A stretch of 64,000 nt of DNA from Chondrinema litorale. Its GTDB lineage: Bacteria > Bacteroidota > Bacteroidia > Cytophagales > Flammeovirgaceae. The DNA is taken from the NCBI RefSeq assembly GCF_026250525.1, contig NZ_CP111051.1, positions 124,001 to 188,000 on the forward strand, in the 5' to 3' direction. Shown in pieces: positions 47,683 through 56,013 of the stretch; the stretch's first letter is position 1; every line of letters begins with the position of its first letter. Both the position numbers and the translations under genes were made by a program. The notes beneath the pieces are model-generated. The model searched no databases. It was given only the letters and a program-made list of their open reading frames with translations, and was not told where the DNA came from.

Positions 47683-48657
47683 TTAATTACATGATTTTCC
47701 TTTTAATATGATTGTCTGGCCGGACTTGAATTCGTAATCTATATTTTTGATGTACTTAATGCCATCAAGAATATTCTTTAGGTTATCGTTGCTGTATTTA
47801 CCGCTAATTATGCAGTCACCAATGGCTTTATTTTCAAGCTGAATTGTTACTCCATACCATTTCTCTAAAATGGCAACAGCTTCATTTATGGTTACTTTAT
47901 TAAAATATATGATGTGATCTTTCCAAGAAATGTATTCCTGTAAATCAACTGTTCTTTTTGTGAGTGCTTCCGATTCAAAATTGAAACTTGCTTGCTCGTT
48001 TGGTGTCAGTAAAACTGACTGGTTATTTAAAGTATCACTAACTTGTACTTTGCCCGTGGCTACAGTTACTTTCAAATCTTTATTTTCTGCATAACTGTTT
48101 ATGTTGAAAGAAGTACCTAACACTTGCGTTTTTACATTGCCTGTTTTTACTATAAAAGGATGTAAAGTATCTCTGGCTACATCAAAAAATGCTTCTCCTT
48201 TTAACTCAACTTCTCTTACATCTTGTCCTGCAAAACTTGAGTAGATCAATTCACTTTCAGCATTTAATTTTATAGTTGTTCCATCACTCAGGTAAATGAT
48301 GCTTTTTTGACCTCTTTCTGTTTTTTTTACCTTTAACTCTACGAGCTTTTTTACAGGCTTTACAGGTTTATTAAGATTATAAACAAAAAGACCTGCAAAG
48401 ATTAAAACCAATACAGAAGCAGCAATAGCTCCCACTCTAATTCCTTTGTAAGCTTTATAATTAGTTTGAGGCTTGTGTATACTTTTATTTATTTTTTGAA
48501 GTATCCTTAATCGAATTTTCTCATCTGCCTCTAAATTCCAACTTTGCTGATGTTCATGCATCCGCTCTAGAAATTCTTCAAAAAAAGAAATCTCTTCTTT
48601 TGAAGCTGTCCCTTCGGCATATTTGTCAGCAAGGTTGAAAAACTCTTCTTTGGTCAT
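47683..48657 (-). CDS. FecR-family anti-sigma factor
   Basis: About 324 residues from ATG 48657. An upstream ATG at 48717 would add 20 residues with no conservation (MTFECVSFC...), and MTKEEFFNLADKYAEGTAS is the normal N-terminus. A cytoplasmic helical region binds the sigma factor, followed by one membrane helix (about 75-95), a periplasmic FecR domain (SIIYLSDGTTIKLNAESELIY and ELKGEAFFDV) and DUF4974 (TINEAVAILEKWYGVTIQLEN). It relays the signal from the STN domain of SusC to the sigma factor. It lies 81 bases upstream of SusC, and a terminator-like hairpin separates it from the sigma gene. Confidence 0.92.
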   Translation of the reverse strand: MTKEEFFNLADKYAEGTASKEEISFFEEFLERMHEHQQSWNLEADEKIRLRILQKINKSIHKPQTNYKAYKGIRVGAIAASVLVLIFAGLFVYNLNKPVKPVKKLVELKVKKTERGQKSIIYLSDGTTIKLNAESELIYSSFAGQDVREVELKGEAFFDVARDTLHPFIVKTGNVKTQVLGTSFNINSYAENKDLKVTVATGKVQVSDTLNNQSVLLTPNEQASFNFESEALTKRTVDLQEYISWKDHIIYFNKVTINEAVAILEKWYGVTIQLENKAIGDCIISGKYSNDNLKNILDGIKYIKNIDYEFKSGQTIILKGKSCN

Positions 48658-48824
48658 AATCTTTCTTTTGTGGGTATGTATCGCGAAGGGACAAAAACTC
48701 ACACACTCAAAAGTCAAATTTTAGTTGATTTAATAAACTGTTAATACAGTTCATAATCTTAAAACATTTGGATAAAGATCTGGTAACTTTAACTAGTTTT
48801 ATCACTACATGAAAGAGTAATAAA

Positions 48825-48858
48825 AAAGGTGAATCGAACACATGTCCAACTCACCTTT
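48825..48858 (-). terminator. Terminator-like hairpin between the sigma factor and FecR genes
   Basis: AAAGGTGA pairs with TCACCTTT around an 18-base loop; on the minus strand T6 follows. It lies about 25 bases past the sigma stop. It suggests that sigma and anti-sigma are not simply co-transcribed. Confidence 0.7.
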
Positions 48859-48882
48859 ATATGTCCAATAGTAAGATTCGTG

Positions 48883-49476
48883 TTATTTTACGAAGTAGTA
48901 AACCAGTAAAAAGATAAAATAAGAGGTTTCGATTGCACTGCTTACTTTTTGAAGCGCTCTGCTAATTTGATTTTCTACTGTTCTTTTAGAAATATTCAAT
49001 TTGTCTGCTATCTCCTGATTACTCAAATGCTCAAAGCGACTCATATAAAATATTTGTCTACATCTCTCTGGTAATTCTTGCAAAGTATTTTCTAGCTTCT
49101 TATCCAGTTCCTGATAATTCATCTGTTCCTCTACATCTCTTATGTAGTTGATCTTATCGATGGTTTTTATGTGCAGATCGGTAAATCTTGATTTTCTAAT
49201 ACTCGCCGCAATCTGAAACTTTACTGCCTGAAATAAATATGCTCTTATATTCTGTACAACTAGTTTTTGGCGCTTCTCCCACAAACTAGTAAAAACCTCT
49301 TGGGTGGCATCTTCAGATAAGTTGCTATCTTGAAAAGTACTGAAAGAAAATGCATAAAGACTCTTCCAATAGCGATTAAAAAGCTCATTAAACGCTTGCT
49401 GGTCACCTCTCTTTATCAGATCAAAAAGTTCTTGATCGCTAGAGTTATTAAAGTCTTTATGATTTGCATATAACAT
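48883..49476 (-). CDS. ECF sigma-70 factor (RagA/SusC-linked)
   Basis: About 197 residues from ATG 49476. The upstream ATG at 49512 adds 12 hydrophobic residues outside the family pattern. Region 2 (ELFDLIKRGDQQAFNELFNRYW and EDATQEVFTSLWEKR) and region 4 (LPERCRQIFYMSRFEHLSNQEIADKLNISKRTVENQISRAL) are clear. It belongs to the Bacteroidota ECF group paired with FecR and STN-SusC. It ends with an unusual hydrophobic tail (SYFIFLLVYYFVK) that could touch the membrane or the anti-sigma factor. It should direct RNA polymerase to the SusC/SusD promoter when released. Confidence 0.92.
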   Translation of the reverse strand: MLYANHKDFNNSSDQELFDLIKRGDQQAFNELFNRYWKSLYAFSFSTFQDSNLSEDATQEVFTSLWEKRQKLVVQNIRAYLFQAVKFQIAASIRKSRFTDLHIKTIDKINYIRDVEEQMNYQELDKKLENTLQELPERCRQIFYMSRFEHLSNQEIADKLNISKRTVENQISRALQKVSSAIETSYFIFLLVYYFVK

Positions 49477-49598
49477 GTGGCCAAAGTACTGTAAAAAAAG
49501 AATAGCACCCAAGCATGAAAGGTTAAGGAAAAATGAAGTAAAAGCTAAGTTTTTGTATCTACTTGTTAATTCTGATTTTAAAACCTGATAAAATAAAA

Positions 49599-49635
49599 AA
49601 GCCTCTTTAACATCTTAAAAATGCTAAAGAGGCTT
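49599..49635 (-). terminator. Intrinsic terminator of the 109-residue membrane protein gene
   Basis: An 11-bp perfect stem (AAGCCTCTTTA with TAAAGAGGCTT) is followed on the minus strand by a T-run. The 15-base loop is AT-rich. Confidence 0.88.
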
Positions 49636-49652
49636 AATCGATATAATACTTA

Positions 49653-49982
49653 TTATACGTGCTGTGCACTCTGATGAGATGCATTTAAAACTTCTTGAGT
49701 TACATCTTTACCACCACTTAAGTTTGTATACAAAGAACCTATAGTGTAAATCGGCCCCCATGGTATTCCCCACCAACCTACAAAAAAAGTTAACAAAGTA
49801 TATCCAATACCCTTGCCAACCGCAGACTCTCCTTCTCTAATAAAATAAATATCACTCCCTCTTTTAAAAGTGACTACAATAAGTGAAATACAGTACTGAA
49901 AAACGACGAACTTCGCCCCTCTTTGCAATTCCTTGTTTATTTGCTCTGTGGTTAAACCTTCAATTCCTTTAATTTCTGCCAT
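49653..49982 (-). CDS. Small membrane protein of unknown function
   Basis: 109 residues. An N-terminal charged segment (GLTTEQINKELQRGAKFVVFQYCIS) leads to hydrophobic stretches (about 25-40 and 70-95, TLLTFFVGWWGIPWGPIYTIGSLYTN). The WWGIPWGP core suggests a membrane re-entrant turn. I recall similar short proteins in other bacteria, but cannot name a family. It stands alone between the sigma factor and the regulatory-domain lipoprotein, with its own terminator. Its function is unknown. Confidence 0.7.
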   Translation of the reverse strand: MAEIKGIEGLTTEQINKELQRGAKFVVFQYCISLIVVTFKRGSDIYFIREGESAVGKGIGYTLLTFFVGWWGIPWGPIYTIGSLYTNLSGGKDVTQEVLNASHQSAQHV

Positions 49983-50264
49983 GAGTCTTTTTGTTAAAAT
50001 TTAGTTTATTTTAAAATTCAATTTGTACTAAAATATTATTGCATTTATAGACATAATGGCAAAATTCTTCTAAATTTTAATAATTTTATCTATATCAAAC
50101 TCTCCAAAAAATGGTGAACTTACTCAAATGATAAAATCAGGCTTTTCTTTCAAAAATGACATTTTAATTTAAATTGCAATAGATGTTTATACATCGAAAA
50201 AGACTCTTTGAAACATCTTCCGACATGTAAACAAACGTTAAGCATATAAAAAATTAAAACTTAT

Positions 50265-51551
50265 ATGCGGAATCCAATATTTCTATTATTTCTCTTTTTA
50301 ACATTTATCATTAGCTCGTGCAACAAAGATGATGAAACCGATACAACAGGTTATGCTGAAGGTAATGTACTAGAGCTAAGTACAACAATTGGCTTGGCAG
50401 AAGTATTAATCACTGTGTTTGATGCCGACACCAACGAGCCTATTGAAACACTAGAAACAGATGCAGATGGCAATTTTACTTTAGAATTGAATGAAGGGTC
50501 GTACTATCTCAGGTTAAACAAACAAGGTTACCAAGATATTCCTCCATTGAGTATGTCTCCACTTCCATTCGAAATTACAGCTGGGGCAACAAAATCATTA
50601 GAGTATGAAATGCTTGCTATTGAAGGTACAAGCAATGGTTGGATATCAGGTACAGTAAAAGAAGGTGGAAATGCGATTGCAGGTGCTTTGGTAACTGTAA
50701 TTTCAGGAGAAACAGCTTTCTCGGCTTATAGCAACGAATCTGGTGAATTCTCAATTTTTAATGTGGAAGCAGGTAGCTATCAGGCAGATGCTTGGATTAA
50801 AGGTTATGCTTCAACTAGTATTAATGTTACTGTTACATCAAACACCGAGTCTGCTGATAATAATATTAGTATGCAAAGTGGAAGTGCTGGTGTATTTAAT
50901 GGTACAATAAGAAACTTATCTGCTTCAAATAAAGATGTAGATATTGCTTTAGTTCATCCGATTACAAAACAAGCTATTCCCGGATTAAATACATTTTCGA
51001 GCAGTCAATCATTTGAGATTAGCAATGTACCTTCTGGAACGTTTATCGCCAGAGCTACCTTCGAAAATGATTCAAGGGTAATGGACCCAGACAGAATTGC
51101 CAAGTTTGGTGAAACAGAAGTTACTTTTAATGACGATGCAGTGGAGCTCACTTTTGATATTACCAATACTGTAGAGGTAAATACAATTACTAATACAAGT
51201 GATGATTTAACTCCTATTGAAATTAATACCACTACGCCAACTTTCGAGTGGACTGCCTACTCAAGTACTTCTGATTATGTGATAGAAGTGAGCGATATGA
51301 ATGGCAATGTAGTTTGGGGAGGTTTTGGTGCAACTGCAGACGAACTTCCTTCAAAAAATGTAGTGATTCCATCGAGCCAGTTATCTGTAAAATACAATGC
51401 AGATGGTAGTGCCTCAATAGCAGCTTTAGAAACTGGAAAAACTTACAGATGGAGAGTATTTGCTAGTAAAGATGATAAAAACTCCGATACAGGTTGGACT
51501 TTAATTTCTGCCAGCGAAGATCAAAGAGGAATTTTTAAAGTAGTAGAATAA
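50265..51551 (+). CDS. Surface lipoprotein with carboxypeptidase-regulatory-like domains
   Basis: 428 residues. The signal peptide ends IISSC (Cys 19), followed by NKDDE, which matches the lipoprotein surface-export signal known in Bacteroidota. Two CarboxypepD_reg-like beta sandwiches (about 30-115 and 125-200; GWISGTVKEGGNAIAGALVTV) are followed by another beta domain and a C-terminal fibronectin-like region (PIEINTTTPTFEWTAYS). No enzyme motif is seen. It probably binds or stabilises partners at the cell surface. The gene is monocistronic, with a terminator at 51557-51585. Confidence 0.8.
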   Translation: MRNPIFLLFLFLTFIISSCNKDDETDTTGYAEGNVLELSTTIGLAEVLITVFDADTNEPIETLETDADGNFTLELNEGSYYLRLNKQGYQDIPPLSMSPLPFEITAGATKSLEYEMLAIEGTSNGWISGTVKEGGNAIAGALVTVISGETAFSAYSNESGEFSIFNVEAGSYQADAWIKGYASTSINVTVTSNTESADNNISMQSGSAGVFNGTIRNLSASNKDVDIALVHPITKQAIPGLNTFSSSQSFEISNVPSGTFIARATFENDSRVMDPDRIAKFGETEVTFNDDAVELTFDITNTVEVNTITNTSDDLTPIEINTTTPTFEWTAYSSTSDYVIEVSDMNGNVVWGGFGATADELPSKNVVIPSSQLSVKYNADGSASIAALETGKTYRWRVFASKDDKNSDTGWTLISASEDQRGIFKVVE

Positions 51552-51556
51552 TATAA

Positions 51557-51585
51557 AAAAGCCACCTCAAATTGAAGTGGCTTTT
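51557..51585 (+). terminator. Intrinsic terminator
   Basis: AAAAGCCAC pairs with GTGGCTTTT around an AT-rich loop, directly after the lipoprotein gene stop. The flanking A-run means it may also work in reverse. Confidence 0.85.
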
Positions 51586-51836
51586 CCCATTTACAAATAC
51601 TTACCGCTTAGTTTATCTATCTTATATTTTTATACTTAGATTTTAAATCTATCTTCTATTCGAACTGTATCGAATTTTTTTAGCAAGGATAACCTAGTTA
51701 AATATCAATTATCTCTTTGCTGTTTGCATGAATCTATTTATGGTTGTTGATTATTTGGTTTATTATATTGCGTTTGATACTGTGTTAGTTATTCGTGGTT
51801 GTTTATTTGGTTCAGTTGTTATTTAAGTGTTATGGC

Positions 51837-52004
51837 TTATAGTCGTTTTCTGGTGAGTCCCATTAATAGAGAGATTACAAATACTACCAGAAATACAAAG
51901 AATAAAATTTTAGCTATTGAAGCTGCACCTGCGGCTATACCACCGAATCCTAAAATTGCTGCAATTATGGCTACTACGAAAAATACTATTGTCCAACGTA
52001 ACAT
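51837..52004 (-). CDS. DUF1328 family small membrane protein (YtjA-like)
   Basis: 55 residues. Read on the minus strand from ATG 52004, it gives [20 protein letters not shown], then [18 protein letters not shown], two membrane segments and a basic end (LTRKRL). This is the complete DUF1328/YtjA pattern, including the WTI start and the GFGGIA-GAA turn. DUF1328 proteins are widespread envelope proteins often induced by stress; their function is unknown. An overlapping 82-codon plus-strand frame is its shadow. The AAAAACC leader before ATG resembles those of other genes in this cluster. Confidence 0.9.
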   Translation of the reverse strand: MLRWTIVFFVVAIIAAILGFGGIAAGAASIAKILFFVFLVVFVISLLMGLTRKRL

Positions 52005-52349
52005 GGTTTTTAAGTTTTTGTGTTTAAAATTTATGTTTAAGTGCTAATTGTTTTATGTTGTTTGCAGTAAAACTGCTTGGTTAATTTGCCTGATTTTAAG
52101 ATTACATATAGCCATTTTTTATTTGCCTTAATCTAGCTGGATTGCTATAGTAATTATTTACAGACTTTGTGTTAGTAGTTAGTTTGGGCATCTACTATCT
52201 ACCTTGTTAAAGTAGTAAGATAGATAGTAAATTAAACCCTTTGTTCATTGCTGGTTGATTATTGCAATTGGTTAAGTTGTATATCCTTTCGGATTAGTGT
52301 TAGTTTATGTGTTTAGATTATTTGGTTTATTGCTTGGCAGTTATATTTA
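52005..52349. other. Intergenic region between DUF1328 and coiled-coil lipoprotein genes
   Basis: About 345 bases. It holds the DUF1328 promoter (minus strand) and the 3' end of the lipoprotein transcript. A perfect 9-bp inverted repeat TACTATCTA/TAGATAGTA (52193-52201 and 52221-52229) lies within it and could be a terminator stem or operator. There is no T-run beside it. No gene is supported. Confidence 0.4.
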
Positions 52350-52781
52350 TTAGCTTTCAAATAAGTTTTCTACTTTTTGACCAAACTCTTTAAGTTCGCT
52401 ATCTACTTTTGCAGTAGTGTTTTTAAATTTGGTTTCAATATCGTCGAAAGTATCTTCAGTTGAGTTTTGTACTTCGTCTAATTCCTGATCTAATTCTTTT
52501 CTAATTTCCATCAGGTTTTGCTTAGCATCATTATACTCATCTTTAATGTCTGATTTTACTTCTTCAGAAGATTGCTCGAATTTAGATTCGTTAATTCTAA
52601 TTTCTTCGTCGATCTCATCCATTTGATCCTCAATGCTTTCTGCTAGATCTTCTCTTCTTTCTTCAAAATCATCTGACATTTCTTCGTAAGCACTATCTGA
52701 TGACCTTTGTGAAGTATCGCAACTCGTGAAAAATACTGTTGCTCCAAAAAATACTGGAAAAATAAATTTTAATGTTCTCAT
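52350..52781 (-). CDS. Acidic coiled-coil lipoprotein
   Basis: 143 residues. The signal peptide ends FFTSC (Cys 21). The rest is almost entirely Glu/Asp/Lys/Gln-rich helix with heptad spacing of Ile, Leu, Val and Phe (for example EDLAESIEDQMDEIDEEIRI), so a long coiled coil is expected. It has no enzymatic motif. It resembles in style the small periplasmic lipoproteins that occur beside stress-induced envelope genes. It lies with DUF1328 on the minus strand but 345 bases away, so probably has its own promoter. Function unknown. Confidence 0.75.
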   Translation of the reverse strand: MRTLKFIFPVFFGATVFFTSCDTSQRSSDSAYEEMSDDFEERREDLAESIEDQMDEIDEEIRINESKFEQSSEEVKSDIKDEYNDAKQNLMEIRKELDQELDEVQNSTEDTFDDIETKFKNTTAKVDSELKEFGQKVENLFES

Positions 52782-53224
52782 CGCTTTTATGTTGATATTT
52801 TAAATTTGGTTTCTGATTGTACATATGAAAAATAAGTACCACAATTCAGAAAAATCGAATAAAACCAGTTAATAAACTGATAATCAGTTGTTTAACGGTG
52901 TGCCAAGAAATATCAAAAAAATTGATACCAAGAAATGTTGTGGTGAAATGGTTACAATTTTGAGTATTTTAGTTCCCAAATTCCACACAATTAGCATTTT
53001 TTAGCAGTAATTGCTTATAAAACAAGATTACTGCTTGCCTATTAAGTAGAGTTAAATCCTGAAGAACAGAGATATATAGACAGACCAAAACATATCTCGA
53101 ATAAAAAAATAAGCTATACTTAAAACAAAGAGTATGATGCCTTATATTTAGCATAGCTCGTCGTATAATAACCTTCTTCTGCTATAAGACTATAATCTTA
53201 TTTTTTCAACTTAAGAATTCAATT
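52782..53224. other. Intergenic region without recognised gene
   Basis: About 440 AT-rich bases between divergent genes, so both promoters should lie here. A 61-codon minus-strand frame (52969-53154) lacks any signal or resemblance and is probably chance. Confidence 0.4.
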
Positions 53225-53926
53225 GTGAGGAATTACATTATTACTGTCTTTATTTTTTTTGCAATTGATAGTGCTCATGCCCAAAATAATCAATTCTCAT
53301 TTGGACCTAAGTTTGGCATTTACGGACAACAAAGATTTGGTTCAGCCCTTTGTGATAGTATTGTAATTGAAACTCAAACCAGTAGTTTTGGAAATCCATT
53401 TATCGGATTATTTGCCGATTATAAACTAACCAATGGATTATCTACACGAATAGATATTAATTATTTTTCTAAATATGTTGGTTTAACACTTTATAATAAA
53501 GAAGAAATATCCAGATTTGGCTCACCCTTAAAAAAAACAGGATTAATAACCACTCGCACCATAGATTTACAAATTTCGGCTAGTTTTATAATATTGAAAA
53601 GGACACAGTTCTTTGCTGGCATTTCTCCTAATTTTAATTTTGCCTTAAATACTCCGTATATCGATGTAGATGAACGATTTCACCCTGGTTTGAATGATGT
53701 AATTAACTATTTAGATAAAACACCTAAAAATTTTACTTTACATTATAATGCAGGTATTAGAGTAGATATTTGAAAACTAATTTTGGAATTAAATTACCAG
53801 AACCAACTATCAAACTCAATTACTAATAACCTTAATGTTTGGGGAAATAGTTATCATTTTAAAGTAAATACAAACATGCTGTTTTTAAGTGTATCTTATC
53901 GACTTTACAAATTCAAAGCTAATTGA
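53225..53926 (+). pseudogene. Outer membrane beta-barrel protein with in-frame TGA
   Basis: The frame opens at GTG 53225 with a signal peptide (cut after SAHAQ). It continues as a beta-barrel (QFSFGPKFGIYGQQ, FFAGISPNFNF, LHYNAGIRVDI) to a TGA at 53771-53773. The same frame then runs on for 50 codons with typical barrel strands (LILELNYQNQL) and a final strand LFLSVSYRLYKFKAN, stopping at TGA 53924-53926. The full 233-codon protein looks like a normal porin-family barrel. One change (for example GGA to TGA, restoring VDIGKLILELNY) would explain the break. The truncated product lacks the terminal strand needed for membrane insertion. A sequencing error or recoding is possible. Confidence 0.7.
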
Positions 53927-54150
53927 ATGTATGTGAGTACTACTTACATAAATACTATAAATCGAATCTTTATAAGATAATTTAACCTTTCTAATAAGGT
54001 AAATGAGTAATATGTAAACAATTTTGTGTAAGTGCTTCTACATAAAAACTGTGTATATACATATTGAATATGCTTAATTATTCATATAATTCTGACTATC
54101 AGTAACTTAACTGATTTGGTAGGCTGTCGGCATGGAATTCACATAATATT

Positions 54151-54609
54151 ATGGTAATAATTAACCAGACTTATAATATTATGTATTTGAAATCTGAAGA
54201 TACTGAGACTAGACAAAAACAAAATATACCATTAGCCAGCACAAATGCTATCGATAATATATTAGATTCATATATTAAACATGTGAATTGCTTTTTATAC
54301 TTGGCTAAATACCATGAGAAATACAGACATCTAAATAAAGAGCTATCTATCGAGCATGTAGATGAAGACATAGATCTGTTTTTAGATGAAGTTGAGAATT
54401 TTTCTATCGATACACCTGAAAGGAAAATGGAGAATGAAACTGAAAACAATTCCATTAAATTCCATCTGTCTAAGATAATTATGTTTTTAAGTAAACTTCT
54501 TAAAGATCATTACGAATTCTGGGATTCAGAAATGGTGCAGGTAATACACGAACATATTATCAAGTTCAAATACCTTTCTAATTACTTTCAAAGAAAACAA
54601 ATCGACTAA
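54151..54609 (+). CDS. Hypothetical protein, helical, unknown
   Basis: 152 residues (142 if the internal ATG at 54181 is used, MYLKSEDTETRQK). No signal peptide and no membrane segment. The protein is predicted helical and acidic, with repeated amphipathic segments (IDLFLDEVENFSID, FHLSKIIMFLSKLLKDHYEFWD). No family was recognised. It lies between the broken barrel gene and the M23 peptidase gene, each with its own leader. It is probably a real gene, given its length and ordinary composition, but this is not proven. Confidence 0.5.
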   Translation: MVIINQTYNIMYLKSEDTETRQKQNIPLASTNAIDNILDSYIKHVNCFLYLAKYHEKYRHLNKELSIEHVDEDIDLFLDEVENFSIDTPERKMENETENNSIKFHLSKIIMFLSKLLKDHYEFWDSEMVQVIHEHIIKFKYLSNYFQRKQID

Positions 54610-54713
54610 TCAAGTAAGAAATTAAGCAAAGGTGCTAAGTAGATTGATAAATTAAATCTGCATCAGTATGCCTTTGTCTAATTGATATTAACCTTAACAG
54701 ACATATTACTATC

Positions 54714-55874
54714 ATGTACAGAAATACATTTAGAGCCTTTATTGGTATTACACTTGTATTAATCTCATGCAACAAATTAAAAGAGATATTAAATATATAT
54801 TCACCTAGACAAGCTTATTCGAGTTCGGTAAAAAAGGTTAATGTGTTTGATTCTACATTAATTTACAAATGGGAAACTTCTTGGGACTCGGCCATATATA
54901 ACACTGTATCTATAAGTATACCTTATAAAGAAACGGGTTACTTTTCGGCAAGAGCTCCACAGGCTTCATCTTTTATCTTTGATTTAAAAACTGGTGAAAT
55001 ACTTGTAATCGATATACAATCAAAAGATAAACTTTTTGCTGAGCTATTTAAAACCTCAGGTAATTATAGTGATGAACTTGATACAGAAAGAATTGCTTAT
55101 TTTGAAGAAGGAGATAGCATACTAGAACTTGAAATAAAAGATGCAGGTAATTACATATTTAAATTACAAAGCGAATTGCTTTCACAAGGATATTATGATG
55201 TTTCTATTCGCAAAAAACCTCAGATGATTTTTCCTGTTGCTGGTAAAGATGCCAGAGCAGTTCAAAGTTATTGGGGAGCTAGCAGAGATGGTGGTGTTCG
55301 CTCTCACGAAGGCATAGATATTTTTGCCCCTAAAGGAACACCGGTAATTGCAGCAGTATCTGGCTTAGCTAGTACCACAGAAAACAAGCTTGGTGGTAAA
55401 GCCATTTGGATTTATCAGCCACAGAAAAAAAGAAGCTTATATTATGCACACCTAGATTCTCAATACATTAAAACTAAAATAGTGAGAGTCGGTGATACTA
55501 TTGGAACAGTAGGTAATACTGGTAATGCCAAATTTACAGCTTCACACCTGCACTTCGGTATTTATTCTACTGGGCACGGTCCTGTAGACCCATTACCTTT
55601 TATAGATAATGTTTCTATTTACCCCAAAGAAGTAAATAGCAATGCCATAGATTTATTAAATAATAAATATGGAAAAGTAAAAAACAGTGCCAATGTAAGA
55701 GTGGGTCCTAGTCTTAAAAATGAGGTAGATACAACTTTAAGAAGTGGGGCAACAGTAGCAGTAAAAGCCGTTTCAAATGATTTTTACAGAGTAAAATTGC
55801 TAAATGGCCAACACGGATTTATTTACCATACATTACTTACAGCACTTAAGAGTGAGGAAACTATTCTCAACTAG
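54714..55874 (+). CDS. M23-family peptidoglycan endopeptidase lipoprotein with SH3 domain
   Basis: 386 residues. The signal peptide ends VLISC (Cys 19). An N-terminal beta region (about 40-165) is followed by an M23 LytM domain (about 180-295). Its zinc ligands are in RSHEGIDIFAP (His and Asp) and SHLHFG (His). A C-terminal bacterial SH3 domain (SANVRVGPSLKNEVDTTLRSGATV) would bind the cell wall. M23 enzymes cut peptide crosslinks during growth or division, or regulate such cutting. All three zinc ligands are present, so it is probably active in the periplasm, anchored to a membrane. Confidence 0.9.
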   Translation: MYRNTFRAFIGITLVLISCNKLKEILNIYSPRQAYSSSVKKVNVFDSTLIYKWETSWDSAIYNTVSISIPYKETGYFSARAPQASSFIFDLKTGEILVIDIQSKDKLFAELFKTSGNYSDELDTERIAYFEEGDSILELEIKDAGNYIFKLQSELLSQGYYDVSIRKKPQMIFPVAGKDARAVQSYWGASRDGGVRSHEGIDIFAPKGTPVIAAVSGLASTTENKLGGKAIWIYQPQKKRSLYYAHLDSQYIKTKIVRVGDTIGTVGNTGNAKFTASHLHFGIYSTGHGPVDPLPFIDNVSIYPKEVNSNAIDLLNNKYGKVKNSANVRVGPSLKNEVDTTLRSGATVAVKAVSNDFYRVKLLNGQHGFIYHTLLTALKSEETILN

Positions 55875-55900
55875 TGTAAAGTATCATTACATTTCCAGTA

Positions 55901-55926
55901 AAAAAATCAGCAATCGTTGATTTTTT
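55901..55926 (+). terminator. Weak intrinsic terminator after the M23 gene
   Basis: AAAAAATCA pairs with TGATTTTTT around an 8-base loop, followed by more T. The stem is almost all A/T, so it is weak. Confidence 0.45.
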
Positions 55927-56013
55927 TTATGCCTTTTTTGTAAAATTATCTGGTTAATCCAATCTATATTAAAATATCCCATTTACGCTTATTTATTTCA
56001 ATTATACACTACT

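Noticed and set aside
51799-52047. 82-codon plus-strand frame
   Set aside because: It is the shadow of the minus-strand DUF1328 gene (51837-52004), which has the full family pattern.
52969-53154. 61-codon minus-strand frame
   Set aside because: No signal, no family, in an AT-rich gap between divergent genes.
53225-53773. The 182-residue barrel fragment as a complete gene
   Set aside because: The frame continues past the TGA with proper barrel strands, so a broken longer gene explains it better.
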